A stretch of DNA of 30,077 nucleotides from a bacterium (lineage in GTDB: Bacteria > Dependentiae > Babeliae > Babeliales > UASB340). The position numbers were made by a program, and so were the translations under genes. The notes beneath the pieces are model-generated. The model made no database searches and was not told the origin of the DNA. It saw only the letters and a list, made by a program, of their open reading frames with translations. Location of the stretch: NCBI GenBank assembly GCA_030630075.1, contig DAOVNS010000005.1, forward strand, positions 1-30,077. The letters run 5' to 3'. Shown here piece after piece: positions 8,299-17,507 of the stretch (position 1 is the first letter of the stretch; every line of letters starts with the position of its first letter).

Positions 8299-11066
8299 GC
8301 CAGACTCCTTTGTTTTGATTCACTTGTCTGGCGCGTTTTCATTTTAGATAATTGGTTAAAATTAATATTATTTTTATTTCTGGATTTAGATTTTCTTGGT
8401 GCTTTTTTATTAGTTGCAAGTTGTAGGTCTTGCGATGATCTATTTATATTAATTATTGGTTTTGTATTAATTGCGGGCTGTTTGTTTTGACTATATTCGG
8501 TTGCCATTTTTGGCTGAGAAGAAATCAGCTCTTTGGCTTCTTCTCTTTTTTCGTCATCTATTGCAATCTTTTCTTCGGCTGATTTTTTTTTGATACTTCT
8601 TTGATTGTCGGCAATTAATTCTTTTAATTTTATTCGTTGTTGTTCTAAAATCTCTTCAGCGCTTTTTTCTTTTGGTTTTAGTTGTTGTGCTTTAATTTCT
8701 TCTATTTCTCTTTTTCGTTCTTCTGGCGAATAAACTTCTTCTTCCTCTTCGTTTTCTAGGTGCACTCTGTAATATGGATCATGTTTAATATCAACGGTTG
8801 TTGGTTGGTATCTTGCATTTGCAAAATCAACGACCTTATGCGAGTAATCTTCGCCTTCAGGGTTAAAAAACCAATTATGAATAGGATCATTTGTTTTTTT
8901 AGTTTGGACAGTGTCTTCAATATAACTTGTTGCATCATGAAGTTTCATTCTTGTGTAAAGACTCGTTCCTGGAATTTGACGAGGTTTTACAATTGTTGGG
9001 GACATAAAAATAAAAACATAATTTTTTTCAACTTTGCGTTGCTTGTTTTTAAACATCCATCCAAGAACTGGAATGTCGCCTAGTAGTGGAGTTTTGTTTT
9101 GAATTTCTGTTACTTTCGTTTTTATAAATCCACCCAAAACTAATACTTGTCCATCAGCAATAGTAGCATCTGTTGTTAGTTGTTTTATATCTTTATTTCC
9201 TAATGATGGATCTGTAAACTCACTGAATTCTACATTGATTGTTAAACGTATTATTCCATCTAAATTAATTTGAGGAGTAATTTTTAGATCTGTATTTGCT
9301 TCAACATAAGTGTAGCCTTCTAATCCTCCTGTAGCTACTTGGCTTACAACGTGTTGCGTGCTTCCAACTTTTATATTTGCTTGTGTTTTGTTTGCAACTG
9401 TAAAAAATGGTTGTGATAATATACTTGTATTGGCTTGGCTTTTGAGTGCTTTGAAGATTCCCCAAATATTTTCACCTTTTCCAAAAGTTAAAATACTTGA
9501 ACCTAATCCATATGTTAAACCATTAATCATATTTCCGAGTAAGCTGTTTTCGGCTGGTCCGACAGCGGGACTTTTTAAAACTGTTCCATTAAATGTTGGA
9601 GATTGCGCGTTTACGCCCTTTCCGATTTGGCCTTCGTATTTATTACGAAGAGCGCCACCTAGTTCTTTTTCATCATCCAGGTTAACTGTAACAATTAAAG
9701 TTTCGATTGCAACTTGAGGTTGCGGTTTATCTAGATCTTCGATTGTCTTTTTAAGAAGTTTCCAATCTTGTTTGTCTGTTGAAGAAACAATTAATCTATT
9801 TCCATCTTTATCAACCTGAAATTTCATTGGCTTAAAGTATTTAACGCCGCCGCGTACAGCTCCGTATTTTGCTGCCGTAGCCTGAGTAGTTTCTGTTACT
9901 GCTTCTAAAATTTCTTTTGCCTGAGTTGCATCTATATTTTGTAATTCATAAATATGTAAAGGAGATTCTGTTCCTTTTAGTTCGGTATCAATATTATTGC
10001 TAATAAAGTCTTCAATTTTTTTAATTGATTTTTGATTACCAAGCAAAATTAAAGAATTGGTTCTTTCTTCTGCAATAATTCTTGTTGTTGGAGAAAAATA
10101 TTCAAGAGTGCTTTCTGCCTGTTTTCCTAATAACCGCGCAAGAGGATTAGCTGTTTCTTGTTTTTGAATTAGACTATCAAGTAATCCTTTAACGTCTGCT
10201 GAATTTGCTCTTTTTAATTTCATGACAACAACAGATTCTTGTAATCCTGTTTGATCTAATTCTAGAATAACCTTCATTGCAGCTTTAATATTAAATGATT
10301 TATCAGTGATAATCATTCCGTTAATTTCTGGATAAGGGAAAAGTGCATGTTCGGGACTTAGCATGCTTTTTAAAAGTTCTTGAATTGTATTAACGCTGAT
10401 ATTTTGTAAAAATGTTACATATCTTATATTTTCATCACTATCAGGAAGAGTTTCGAGTGGAACGTTTATAAATGATGGTAATGGTTGAGTTGTTTTTTGT
10501 TTTTTTGGAATTACTACATCAACATCACCACGTTTTACAATACTAAAACCTGCCATATCCAAAACTGTTAAAAATACTTTCCAGGCGCCATCAACTGTTA
10601 GCGGTTCACGAATAGTTAAAGAAACTTTAACTCCCTGCAAGGCTTTATCTGGCATTAAATTAATTTTTTTGAGTTCAGAAATATAGTTAATAAAATTTGA
10701 AAGTTCTGTGTTTTCAAAGTTCAAATAAATATCTTTTTTTTCTTCTGAATCTTTTGAATCTGTTTTTTCGTTGTTATTGTCCTGATGATCTTCTTCGGCT
10801 CTCGAGTCAGCGACGCCCGGGTTAGCGATACTAGTACCTTCTTCATTATTAGTTTTGCTTGTTAAACTTGCAGCTAGTTCAGATATATCTGTTTTTAATT
10901 CCTGAATGCCCTCTTGTATGGCTTCTATTTGTTGAGGGGTGTTGTTTTTTTGTATTTGAACATTTGATGTATCTGCAATGTTACGTTTTTTTATTTTTTT
11001 AACTTTTGCATCTACGGCAGGCGCTAAAAGCAGAAAAAGCAATATTAATTTGATTATTTTGTTCAT
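8295..11066 (-). CDS. gspD: Secretin 1, GspD family, with long charged tail
   Basis: 923 aa, longer than usual. A cleavable signal peptide (LLLFLLLAPAVDA, cut near 20) is followed by an acidic low-complexity spacer to about 110. N0 follows (about 112-188, IYLNFENTELSNFINY), then N1-N3 and the secretin core. The core ends with VLVLGGF, TPLLGDIPVLGWMFKN and FMSPTIVKP. From 727 comes a block shared with secretin 2 (DPIHNWFF...VDIKHDPYYRV). A highly charged, coiled-coil-prone tail (769-923) is unique to this copy. Start ATG 11066 has AGGGAC upstream. It lies 9 bases after gspC, the standard type II order, and GspC's HR domain normally docks on GspD N0. Confidence 0.93.
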   Translation of the reverse strand: MNKIIKLILLFLLLAPAVDAKVKKIKKRNIADTSNVQIQKNNTPQQIEAIQEGIQELKTDISELAASLTSKTNNEEGTSIANPGVADSRAEEDHQDNNNEKTDSKDSEEKKDIYLNFENTELSNFINYISELKKINLMPDKALQGVKVSLTIREPLTVDGAWKVFLTVLDMAGFSIVKRGDVDVVIPKKQKTTQPLPSFINVPLETLPDSDENIRYVTFLQNISVNTIQELLKSMLSPEHALFPYPEINGMIITDKSFNIKAAMKVILELDQTGLQESVVVMKLKRANSADVKGLLDSLIQKQETANPLARLLGKQAESTLEYFSPTTRIIAEERTNSLILLGNQKSIKKIEDFISNNIDTELKGTESPLHIYELQNIDATQAKEILEAVTETTQATAAKYGAVRGGVKYFKPMKFQVDKDGNRLIVSSTDKQDWKLLKKTIEDLDKPQPQVAIETLIVTVNLDDEKELGGALRNKYEGQIGKGVNAQSPTFNGTVLKSPAVGPAENSLLGNMINGLTYGLGSSILTFGKGENIWGIFKALKSQANTSILSQPFFTVANKTQANIKVGSTQHVVSQVATGGLEGYTYVEANTDLKITPQINLDGIIRLTINVEFSEFTDPSLGNKDIKQLTTDATIADGQVLVLGGFIKTKVTEIQNKTPLLGDIPVLGWMFKNKQRKVEKNYVFIFMSPTIVKPRQIPGTSLYTRMKLHDATSYIEDTVQTKKTNDPIHNWFFNPEGEDYSHKVVDFANARYQPTTVDIKHDPYYRVHLENEEEEEVYSPEERKREIEEIKAQQLKPKEKSAEEILEQQRIKLKELIADNQRSIKKKSAEEKIAIDDEKREEAKELISSQPKMATEYSQNKQPAINTKPIININRSSQDLQLATNKKAPRKSKSRNKNNINFNQLSKMKTRQTSESKQRSLA

Positions 11067-11075
11067 ATTTTGTCC

Positions 11076-12203
11076 CTATCTTCTTACCCTTCGGTCAACA
11101 GCCCTTCTTTTCATATTTTCTAGAAGTCTTTTTCTGATGTCCGAAACAACCCCCTGGTTTGGCTGGGTTTGATGTTGTTTTTCAAATTTTCTTATTCTAT
11201 TTTCTCGTTCTTGTTCTGTACTTGTTTTAAATTCTGGAGCTTGACCTTGTTCGCCTTCTTTTGCAGGTTCTAAGAAGAATTGTTTTTTTGGCCTTTCTAT
11301 TTCGGTCAATTTATAGCTTATGTTTTGTTGAGTATTATTTTTTTGTAAAACAAGTTTTACTTCGTCACCATTTTCCATTTGCGTGATTGTGTCATAAATT
11401 TTAATCCTATTTTTAGGATTAATTGTATCTATTTCATTAATAGAAAGTAATATGTCGTTTTTATTAAGTCCAATTACTGATCCAATATCACCCGGTTGCA
11501 CCTCGCCAACTTTAATTCCTATTGCTTCGCTGTTTTTATATGCGGTGCTTAAATTTAGTTCTTCTATAAGATTGCCCATTGTTTGTATTTGTTTTGTAAA
11601 TTCTGATGGATCAATTTCATAATTTTGATCATCTATCTTTTTGACAACGTATTGCCATTTATTTGCAGGTTTTTCTCCTGGCGGCATTAATTCATCTTTG
11701 CGCAAAACATAAATTTCTTGTTGGACGTTTGCGCGAAGAACAATAATTTTATTTTTTTCTATTTTAATTAATTGTCCATCATGAATTTTGTCTGACAAAT
11801 GATAAACTTTTTCTTTTCCAGCTTCATCTGCAATCATTGCAACGCTTTTTTCTTCAAGAGAGGCGCTAATAATTCCTTTGATAGAAATTTTTAAAGGGTC
11901 TACAAAATCTTGTTTTTCTGCTGGTGGTGGCGGAACAAATGCAGGAGGTTTTATTTGCGGAATTGGTGAAACAAAATTTTGTTGCGCTGCTATTTTTTCT
12001 TCTGGACTGAATGTGTCGAAAAGATCTTGCCTGTAAATTTTATCTAAACTTATAGCAATTGGTGCTTTTTTTTCTACCAATTCTGGGGCAATAGGTTTAA
12101 TTCGCAATACCGGAGGTTCTTGTTGCAACGCTATGTTAACGGCAAACATGACCAAAAGTATTACGAACAATGAGCTATTTAAGATCCATAACGATAATCT
12201 CAT
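11076..12203 (-). CDS. gspC: Type II secretion protein GspC-like, HR and PDZ domains
   Basis: 375 aa. One N-terminal membrane anchor (about 8-25) is followed by a Pro-rich linker (about 79-96) and an HR-type beta domain (about 102-170: KISIKGIISASLEEKSVAMI, IKIEKNKIIVLR). A PDZ domain follows (about 228-302: IGIKVGEVQPGDIGSVIGL, NDILLSINEI), then a basic Gln-rich tail. GspC connects the inner-membrane platform to the secretin and is the component that distinguishes type II secretion from type IV pili. AAGGTG lies before ATG 12203. The gene immediately precedes gspD. The HR/PDZ calls come from motif shape and gene order; the individual residues are not strongly conserved in this family. Confidence 0.88.
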   Translation of the reverse strand: MRLSLWILNSSLFVILLVMFAVNIALQQEPPVLRIKPIAPELVEKKAPIAISLDKIYRQDLFDTFSPEEKIAAQQNFVSPIPQIKPPAFVPPPPAEKQDFVDPLKISIKGIISASLEEKSVAMIADEAGKEKVYHLSDKIHDGQLIKIEKNKIIVLRANVQQEIYVLRKDELMPPGEKPANKWQYVVKKIDDQNYEIDPSEFTKQIQTMGNLIEELNLSTAYKNSEAIGIKVGEVQPGDIGSVIGLNKNDILLSINEIDTINPKNRIKIYDTITQMENGDEVKLVLQKNNTQQNISYKLTEIERPKKQFFLEPAKEGEQGQAPEFKTSTEQERENRIRKFEKQHQTQPNQGVVSDIRKRLLENMKRRAVDRRVRR

Positions 12204-12292
12204 GATTAAAACACCTTATTTATATCACCTGAAGATAGTTTTTGAGTGTTCAAATTGTCAAGAAAATCTTGATACAATTCAATTTTACTGCC

Positions 12293-13282
12293 TCAAGGTG
12301 AAGGTATTGTTCTTAGTATTTTTTGTATAATCTGATCGCTTGTTATATTTTCAGCTTCTGCCTGATAAGTTAGAAGTATTCTATGTCTTAAAACATCTGC
12401 TGCTATAATTTTAACGTCATCTGGTATTACAAAATGTCTCTTTTTTAAAAAAGCATGAGCTTTTGCTGCATGATGCAACATTAAAGTTGCTCTTGGTGAT
12501 GCTCCATACTCAATAAGATCACTAACTTCTTCTAACCCTTTTGTATCTTTTGGAAATCTGGTTGCAAAAACAATATTTAAAATATATTCGATAACTTTAT
12601 CGTCTATATAAATCTTGTTTATTAATTCTTGGCTTTCTTTGATTTCTTTTTTTTCCATAACTTTATTTATTTTAGTTGGATGGAAAACTTTTTGGATAAT
12701 TTCTTTTTCTTCATCGTGTTTTGGATAAGTAACAATCAATTTGAACATAAAACGATCAACTTGTGCCTCGGGGAGTCTGTATGTTCCTTCTTGTTCAATT
12801 GGATTTTGTGTTGCTAATACCAAAAAAGGTTTTTCAAGTTTAAAGGTATTATCTCCAATTGTTACTTCGTGTTCTTGCATTGCTTGCAAAAGTGCAGATT
12901 GAACTTTTGCGGGTGCCCTGTTTATTTCATCTGCAAGAATTAAGTTTGAAAATATAGGACCTTTTTTTGTTTGAAACTCTTGATTTTTAGGATTATAGAT
13001 TAAAGTTCCAATAAGATCAGCAGGAAGTAAGTCTGGAGTAAATTGTATTCTTTTGTGATCAAGACCAATTGCCTCAGAATTGCATTTTACCAAAGTTGTT
13101 TTAGCAAGTCCGGGAACACCTTCCAATAAAATATGTCCGTTGCAAAGCAAACCGATAAAAACTCTATCGATTATTTCGTCTTGACCTACAATTCCTTTTT
13201 TTACCTCATCTCTTAACGCTTGCCATCTAAGGCCGTGTTCTTTAATTTGTTCGATAATTTCTGGTGAGGATTCTGCTTGCAT
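12293..13282 (-). CDS. MoxR-family AAA+ ATPase
   Basis: 329 aa. Walker A GVPGLAKT (55-62), Walker B LILADEINRAP (about 114-124) and sensor 1 ATQNPIEQEG are intact. The arginine-finger region (LPEAQVDRFMF) and the C-terminal lid (GASPRATLML) are also present. MoxR ATPases act as chaperone-like remodelers, usually encoded beside DUF58 and VWA-domain proteins. No such partner is next to it here; the neighbours are a response regulator upstream and gspC downstream (89-base gap). Its client is therefore unknown; a role in envelope or secretion-complex assembly is only suggested by position. Confidence 0.93.
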   Translation of the reverse strand: MQAESSPEIIEQIKEHGLRWQALRDEVKKGIVGQDEIIDRVFIGLLCNGHILLEGVPGLAKTTLVKCNSEAIGLDHKRIQFTPDLLPADLIGTLIYNPKNQEFQTKKGPIFSNLILADEINRAPAKVQSALLQAMQEHEVTIGDNTFKLEKPFLVLATQNPIEQEGTYRLPEAQVDRFMFKLIVTYPKHDEEKEIIQKVFHPTKINKVMEKKEIKESQELINKIYIDDKVIEYILNIVFATRFPKDTKGLEEVSDLIEYGASPRATLMLHHAAKAHAFLKKRHFVIPDDVKIIAADVLRHRILLTYQAEAENITSDQIIQKILRTIPSP

Positions 13283-13294
13283 AAAAAACCTCGT

Positions 13295-14590
13295 TTATAT
13301 TTTGTATTTTATATTAAACTTCAACATTTTATCACGTAATTGCAAAGTAGTTAAATTTAGGACATTTGATAGCTGCGCAATGTCGTGATGATTTTTTTTT
13401 AACTGATAAATTAAGAATTGTTTTTCAAATTCTTCGGTTGCTTCTTTTAGTGAATTGAATCTATAGAAGGATTGTTCTTCTATTATTTGTAAGTTTTTTT
13501 CTGGTAAAAATTCGGCAAGTATTTCTGGCGTTATTATTTCTGATTCGTTTGTTGTTGAGCAAACTATTTTTTGTATTATAGCTTTTAATTCCGAAATATT
13601 TCCCTGCCAATTATGGTTTCGTAAAAATCTGATGCTTTGGTTGTTTAAAATTAGTGATTTTTTGTATTTAGTGTTTGATTGTTTTAAAAAATAATCAACT
13701 AACAATGGGATGTCGTATCTTCTTTTATTGAGAGCCGGAATTTCTATTGGAGTTGTGTTTAGTTTATAAAACAGATCTTTATTAAACCTGTTTTGGCTTG
13801 TGAGTGTATAAAGTGAATCGCAAGAAGAGGCCATTATTCGTAGATCTTTGTTACTTTCCTCTTCTATTTCAAATAAAATTTGTTTTTGAAGTTTTAGGGA
13901 TAAGTTTTCTATATTTTTTATAAATAATATTCCCTTTTTACCTGAAAATGCCAAATCTATTTTTTGAGATATTGCTGATTCTTGAAGGTTGGAGCTATTA
14001 ATGATATGAAACTCTTTATCGTTAAAGTTGTTTAATTTTTGAATAAATTTAACAAAAAGTGTTTTTCCTGTTCCGTGATGACCATAAATTATTAAAGGGA
14101 ATTTTAGAAAAGCGACTTGTTTAATTTGTTGCACAAGTTCTTGAAACAGATAACTTTGCCCTATAATTCCATATTCTTCTAGATTTTCTGAATCAGCATT
14201 TTTAGTAGATTTAAGATTACTTTCTTCTTTTAAAAAACTTATTTTTGTTAAAATTTCATCAAGATTTAAAGGTTTTTCTATAAAGTCTATTGCACCCTTT
14301 TTGCTCGCATCTATTGCGATAGATATATTTCCAAAACCAGAAATCATTATAACTTTTTGCTGAGGATATTCTTTTTTAATTTTTTCTAACAATTTTATTC
14401 CGCTGCAATTTGGCATAAATATGTCTAACAAAATTAAGTCTGGAAGAATTTTTCCGATTGTATCAAGAGCTTTATTTCCATCAATTAAAGTTTGAACTCT
14501 ATAGTTTTCGTCTTCAAGTGATTCTTTTAGCATCTTGAGAATAGATTCTTCGTCATCAATTATTAGGAGGAGTGGTTTTTTTTCTGTCAT
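13295..14590 (-). CDS. NtrX/NtrC-like response regulator with inactive-looking AAA+ domain
   Basis: 431 aa. The receiver (about 6-120) is intact: Asp12/Asp13 pocket, phospho-acceptor Asp56 in LLDIFMPN, Ser84 and Lys106. The AAA+ domain keeps Walker A (GHHGTGKT, 170-177) and the RFNKDLFYKLN...PIEIPALNKRRYDIP segment. The Walker B acids are replaced (LFIKNIENL, Lys225/Asn226 where the family has Asp-Glu), and the sigma-54 contact loop GAFTGA is missing by deletion near 205-216. The C-terminus (LKEATEEFEKQFL, then a Fis-like helix-turn-helix) is NtrX-like. It probably binds DNA under phosphorylation control without driving sigma-54 open-complex formation. No histidine kinase is nearby. It starts 19 bases after the ABC ATPase gene. 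Confidence 0.88.
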   Translation of the reverse strand: MTEKKPLLLIIDDEESILKMLKESLEDENYRVQTLIDGNKALDTIGKILPDLILLDIFMPNCSGIKLLEKIKKEYPQQKVIMISGFGNISIAIDASKKGAIDFIEKPLNLDEILTKISFLKEESNLKSTKNADSENLEEYGIIGQSYLFQELVQQIKQVAFLKFPLIIYGHHGTGKTLFVKFIQKLNNFNDKEFHIINSSNLQESAISQKIDLAFSGKKGILFIKNIENLSLKLQKQILFEIEEESNKDLRIMASSCDSLYTLTSQNRFNKDLFYKLNTTPIEIPALNKRRYDIPLLVDYFLKQSNTKYKKSLILNNQSIRFLRNHNWQGNISELKAIIQKIVCSTTNESEIITPEILAEFLPEKNLQIIEEQSFYRFNSLKEATEEFEKQFLIYQLKKNHHDIAQLSNVLNLTTLQLRDKMLKFNIKYKI

Positions 14591-14609
14591 GATTAATTAT
14601 TCCATTGGA

Positions 14610-15353
14610 TTATTTTGTTGTAATAGGTCCTTCTTCCAGTCCTCTAATAAATTGATAAACGTATGGATTGTCGCATTCCCATATTGTTTGCGCAGGGCCT
14701 GTGTAGATGATTTTGCCTTCATGAAGCATTGAAATGGTTTTTGCATATTTAAAAATTTCAATGTCATGAGAAATTACAACACTTGTTGCGTTAAGATTTT
14801 CGTGAGTTTGCTTCATTAGGTCGTGAATTAATCTAACAGTAATCGGATCAAGACCTGTTGTTGGTTCATCATACATAACAATTTGAGGAGTTAACATTAA
14901 TGTTCTTGCGAGCCCGACTCTTTTTTTCATACCACCAGAAAGTTCTGATGGGTATTTTTTTAAAACATCTTCAGCTAACCCGACGTTTTTAATTTTTTCA
15001 AGAACGAGAGGATAAATTTCATCTTCAGTTTTTCCATTTTCCAAAAGAGTAATGCCAACGTTTTGGAAAACATTTAAAGAATCAAGCAGTGCTGCAAACT
15101 GAAAAACGTATCCGCATTTTTTGTATATCTCATGGAGCTCTTCTTTATTAAGCTTTCCAATATTTTGGCCTTCTATTATTATTTGTCCTGAGTCTGGCTT
15201 TATTAAACCAATAACTTGTTTTAAAAGAACAGATTTTCCTTCTCCAGATCTTCCGATAATTGCCATAAAGTCATGTTTTTTTATTGTTAAATCAAGACCA
15301 TTGGTGATTATTTTGGAATCGAATGATTTTTTTAAATCTTTTATTTCTATCAT
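14610..15353 (-). CDS. mlaF: MlaF-like ABC transporter ATPase
   Basis: 247 aa. Walker A GRSGEGKS, Q-loop near VFQFAALLDSLNVFQN, signature LSGGMKKR, Walker B IVMYDEPTTGLD and the switch His in VVISHD are all present. The FQFAALLDSLNVFQNV stretch and the DEPTTGLDPIT context are characteristic of the MlaF/Ttg2A/Mkl group, which powers phospholipid (or organic-solvent resistance) transport between the membranes. It starts 9 bases after the MlaE-like permease gene. The substrate-binding MCE protein MlaD and the outer components are not in the window. Confidence 0.92.
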   Translation of the reverse strand: MIEIKDLKKSFDSKIITNGLDLTIKKHDFMAIIGRSGEGKSVLLKQVIGLIKPDSGQIIIEGQNIGKLNKEELHEIYKKCGYVFQFAALLDSLNVFQNVGITLLENGKTEDEIYPLVLEKIKNVGLAEDVLKKYPSELSGGMKKRVGLARTLMLTPQIVMYDEPTTGLDPITVRLIHDLMKQTHENLNATSVVISHDIEIFKYAKTISMLHEGKIIYTGPAQTIWECDNPYVYQFIRGLEEGPITTK

Positions 15354-15362
15354 TATAAATCT

Positions 15363-16136
15363 TTAAAACATAAGAGAGGTAAGAATATAATCTGCTACAA
15401 ATATTGTAACATTTGCCATAACAACACTTTGCGTTGTTGATAATCCAACTCCTCGTGCGCCGCCGCTTGTTGTGTAGCCTTTGTAAGAACAAATTAAGGA
15501 TAATAAAAAACCAAAAAATATTGATTTAATTAATCCGTTTGTTATATCAGACATAAGAACGTTTTCTCTGATTGATTCCATATATAACTCTGAACTTATT
15601 CCTAAAACATGAACTGACATGAAAAATCCGGCTAAGATTCCGCAAAGAGAACAAAATATAGAAAGAAAAGGCAGAATAAATGTTGTTGCGATAATTCTTG
15701 GAACAATTAAATATTGTTGAGTGTTTATACAAAGTGTTTGTAGCGCATCTATTTGTTCTGTGATTCTCATTGTGCCAATCTCTGCAGTCATTGCAGAACC
15801 GGCACGACCGATTACCATGATTGCAGTAAGAACTGGTCCAAATTCACGAGCCATAGAAATAAAAATAATGGGACCAATAAAACGCTCTGCCCCAAACCTA
15901 TGTAACCCATCATAACTTTGAACAGCAAGAACTGCGCCAATTGTTACACCAATTAAAACAATAACGCTAAGCGAACTAACGCCAATAAAATACATTTGGT
16001 AGGTTATTTTTTTAATTTTTGGCTTAGTTGCAAAAAGAGTAAGTATTGAACTGTATAAAAACAATCCAATATTTCCAACATCGTTGCATGCATCTATCGA
16101 GATTCTACCAATAAGATTTATTATTTCTAATACCAT
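15363..16136 (-). CDS. mlaE: MlaE-like lipid ABC transporter permease
   Basis: 257 aa with 5-6 hydrophobic segments. Family motifs include QSYDGLHRFGAERFIG, REFGPVLTAIMVIGRAGSAMTAEIG (given in two parts: REFGPVLTAIMV and GRAGSAMTAEIG), and GYTTSGGARGVGLSTT near the C-terminus. MlaE permeases pair with MlaF and MlaD in retrograde or anterograde phospholipid traffic at the Gram-negative envelope. It lies 36 bases after secG and 9 bases before the ATPase gene. Full length for the family; no anomalies seen. Confidence 0.93.
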   Translation of the reverse strand: MVLEIINLIGRISIDACNDVGNIGLFLYSSILTLFATKPKIKKITYQMYFIGVSSLSVIVLIGVTIGAVLAVQSYDGLHRFGAERFIGPIIFISMAREFGPVLTAIMVIGRAGSAMTAEIGTMRITEQIDALQTLCINTQQYLIVPRIIATTFILPFLSIFCSLCGILAGFFMSVHVLGISSELYMESIRENVLMSDITNGLIKSIFFGFLLSLICSYKGYTTSGGARGVGLSTTQSVVMANVTIFVADYILTSLMF

Positions 16137-16172
16137 TACGATCCGTTTCGACTTTTTGTAATGGTTTTTAAT

Positions 16173-16496
16173 TTATTTTTCTTGTTGTATTGGAACTGAA
16201 GGTTTTGCAGCGTTTTGTGTTTGTGTTTGTGTTATTGGTGCGGAGTGTCTAATTTTTGAAACGCTGGTTTCTTTGTGTTTTAAAACTGTTAATCCTAGTG
16301 CACCCAAAATAAATAATGCAGCCATTGCCCATGTTATTTTTTCGAAGAAATCTTGTCCACCTGATCCACCAAATAACATTTGTCCACCGCCGCCTAGTCC
16401 GCCTAAGCCCATGTCGCCTTTTCCTTGTTGTATTAATATTGCTAATCCAAGAATTAAGCATAATATTACAAAAAGTATCATAAGTAATGTTGCCAT
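16173..16496 (-). CDS. secG: Protein translocase subunit SecG
   Basis: 107 aa from ATG 16496. Two membrane segments (MATLLMILFVILCLILGLAI and ITWAMAALFILGALGLTVL) flank the Gly-rich loop QQGKGDMGLGGLGGGGQ...LFGGSGG, the SecG hallmark. A hydrophilic Gln/Pro tail follows. An in-frame TTG upstream at 16529 would add 11 residues, but AGGAAGG sits about 10 bases before the ATG, so the ATG is chosen. SecG assists SecYEG-dependent export. It lies between tpiA and mlaE on the same strand; tpiA-secG adjacency is common in bacteria. Confidence 0.93.
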   Translation of the reverse strand: MATLLMILFVILCLILGLAILIQQGKGDMGLGGLGGGGQMLFGGSGGQDFFEKITWAMAALFILGALGLTVLKHKETSVSKIRHSAPITQTQTQNAAKPSVPIQQEK

Positions 16497-16534
16497 TGTG
16501 TTATACCTTCCTTTGTTTAGGATTTTCAATTATT

Positions 16535-17302
16535 TTAATTATTTTCTAATTTTACTATTTTTTCAAATTCTTGAAAGCTTAGACTTGCTCCTCCGATCAA
16601 AAAACCATCCAAATTTTTAATTTCTTTAATTTTTATAACATTTAAGGAATCTACGCTTCCTCCATAAAGCAATTTGAAATTTATTTGAGAAGATATTTTT
16701 TTGGTGTTTGTAAAAAGCCAATCAAATACTTTTTCTAAATATTCAAATTTTGGAATTGATCCTGTCCCTATTGACCATATTGGCTCATACGCAATGAGTA
16801 TGTTGATTTGTGCAAATTTGTCTAAATTCTTTTTTATTATGTTAAAAACAAGCTCAAGTTCTTGAGTCAAAACATCAAAAGTTTTGTTTTGCGTGTTTTC
16901 TTTTTCGTTTTCGCCTATGCAAATTATTGGTGTAATTTTATTTTTGATTAATAAATTGAATTTTTCAGAAATATTTTGGTTGGTGTCTTTTTGTTCTTCG
17001 CGCACTTCGCTGTGCCCAATGATGCAATATTTGCAACCAGATTCTTTTATGCTTTGTACGCTTACTTGACCCGTTAAAGCGCCTTTTTCTTTGTTAGAAC
17101 AATTTTGAGCACCGATTTTAATATTAGAGTTTTCAAATAATTTATTTATTGGATATAGGCTAATAAATGAGGAGCATAAGATAATATCTTGATCTTTTGC
17201 CAATTTAAAAAAATTGTTTTTGTTTAATTTTGCAAATTCAATTTCTTGATCAAGGCTTAAATTCATTTTCCAATTAGCTACATAAAATAGTTTTTTATTC
17301 AT
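16535..17302 (-). CDS. tpiA: Triose-phosphate isomerase
   Basis: 255 aa, normal length. NWKMN near the N-terminus carries the substrate-binding Lys, IIGHSEVR the catalytic His, IAYEPIWSIGTG the catalytic Glu and LLYGGSV the phosphate-binding Gly/Ser. The usual GHSERR reads GHSEVR, a tolerated-looking change outside the catalytic pair. The enzyme interconverts dihydroxyacetone phosphate and glyceraldehyde 3-phosphate in glycolysis. It is the first gene of the long minus-strand run, and a divergent gene starts about 205 bases away, so a promoter for the run probably lies in 17303-17507. No convincing -35/-10 pair could be fixed by eye. Confidence 0.96.
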   Translation of the reverse strand: MNKKLFYVANWKMNLSLDQEIEFAKLNKNNFFKLAKDQDIILCSSFISLYPINKLFENSNIKIGAQNCSNKEKGALTGQVSVQSIKESGCKYCIIGHSEVREEQKDTNQNISEKFNLLIKNKITPIICIGENEKENTQNKTFDVLTQELELVFNIIKKNLDKFAQINILIAYEPIWSIGTGSIPKFEYLEKVFDWLFTNTKKISSQINFKLLYGGSVDSLNVIKIKEIKNLDGFLIGGASLSFQEFEKIVKLENN

Positions 17303-17507
17303 AAATATTTTATTTATTTTGGGTTAGTTAAATTAAATTTTGAGTCCTTCTATATTAATGTTATTATCCAAGATAACTTAATTGTAATTTATTTCCACCT
17401 TGTATGCCTTGTGTTGCATTGAAATTGTCTTGACGAAAAGTGAATTTAAAGTAAGCTCAAAACTTGCATTTAAAAGGGATTTTAAGAAAAGATCTGTGGT
17501 GTTTCTA

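Noticed and set aside
16535..17302. GHSEVR in TpiA as a sign of inactivation
   Set aside because: The catalytic Lys, His and Glu and the phosphate loop are intact; the changed residue is not catalytic.
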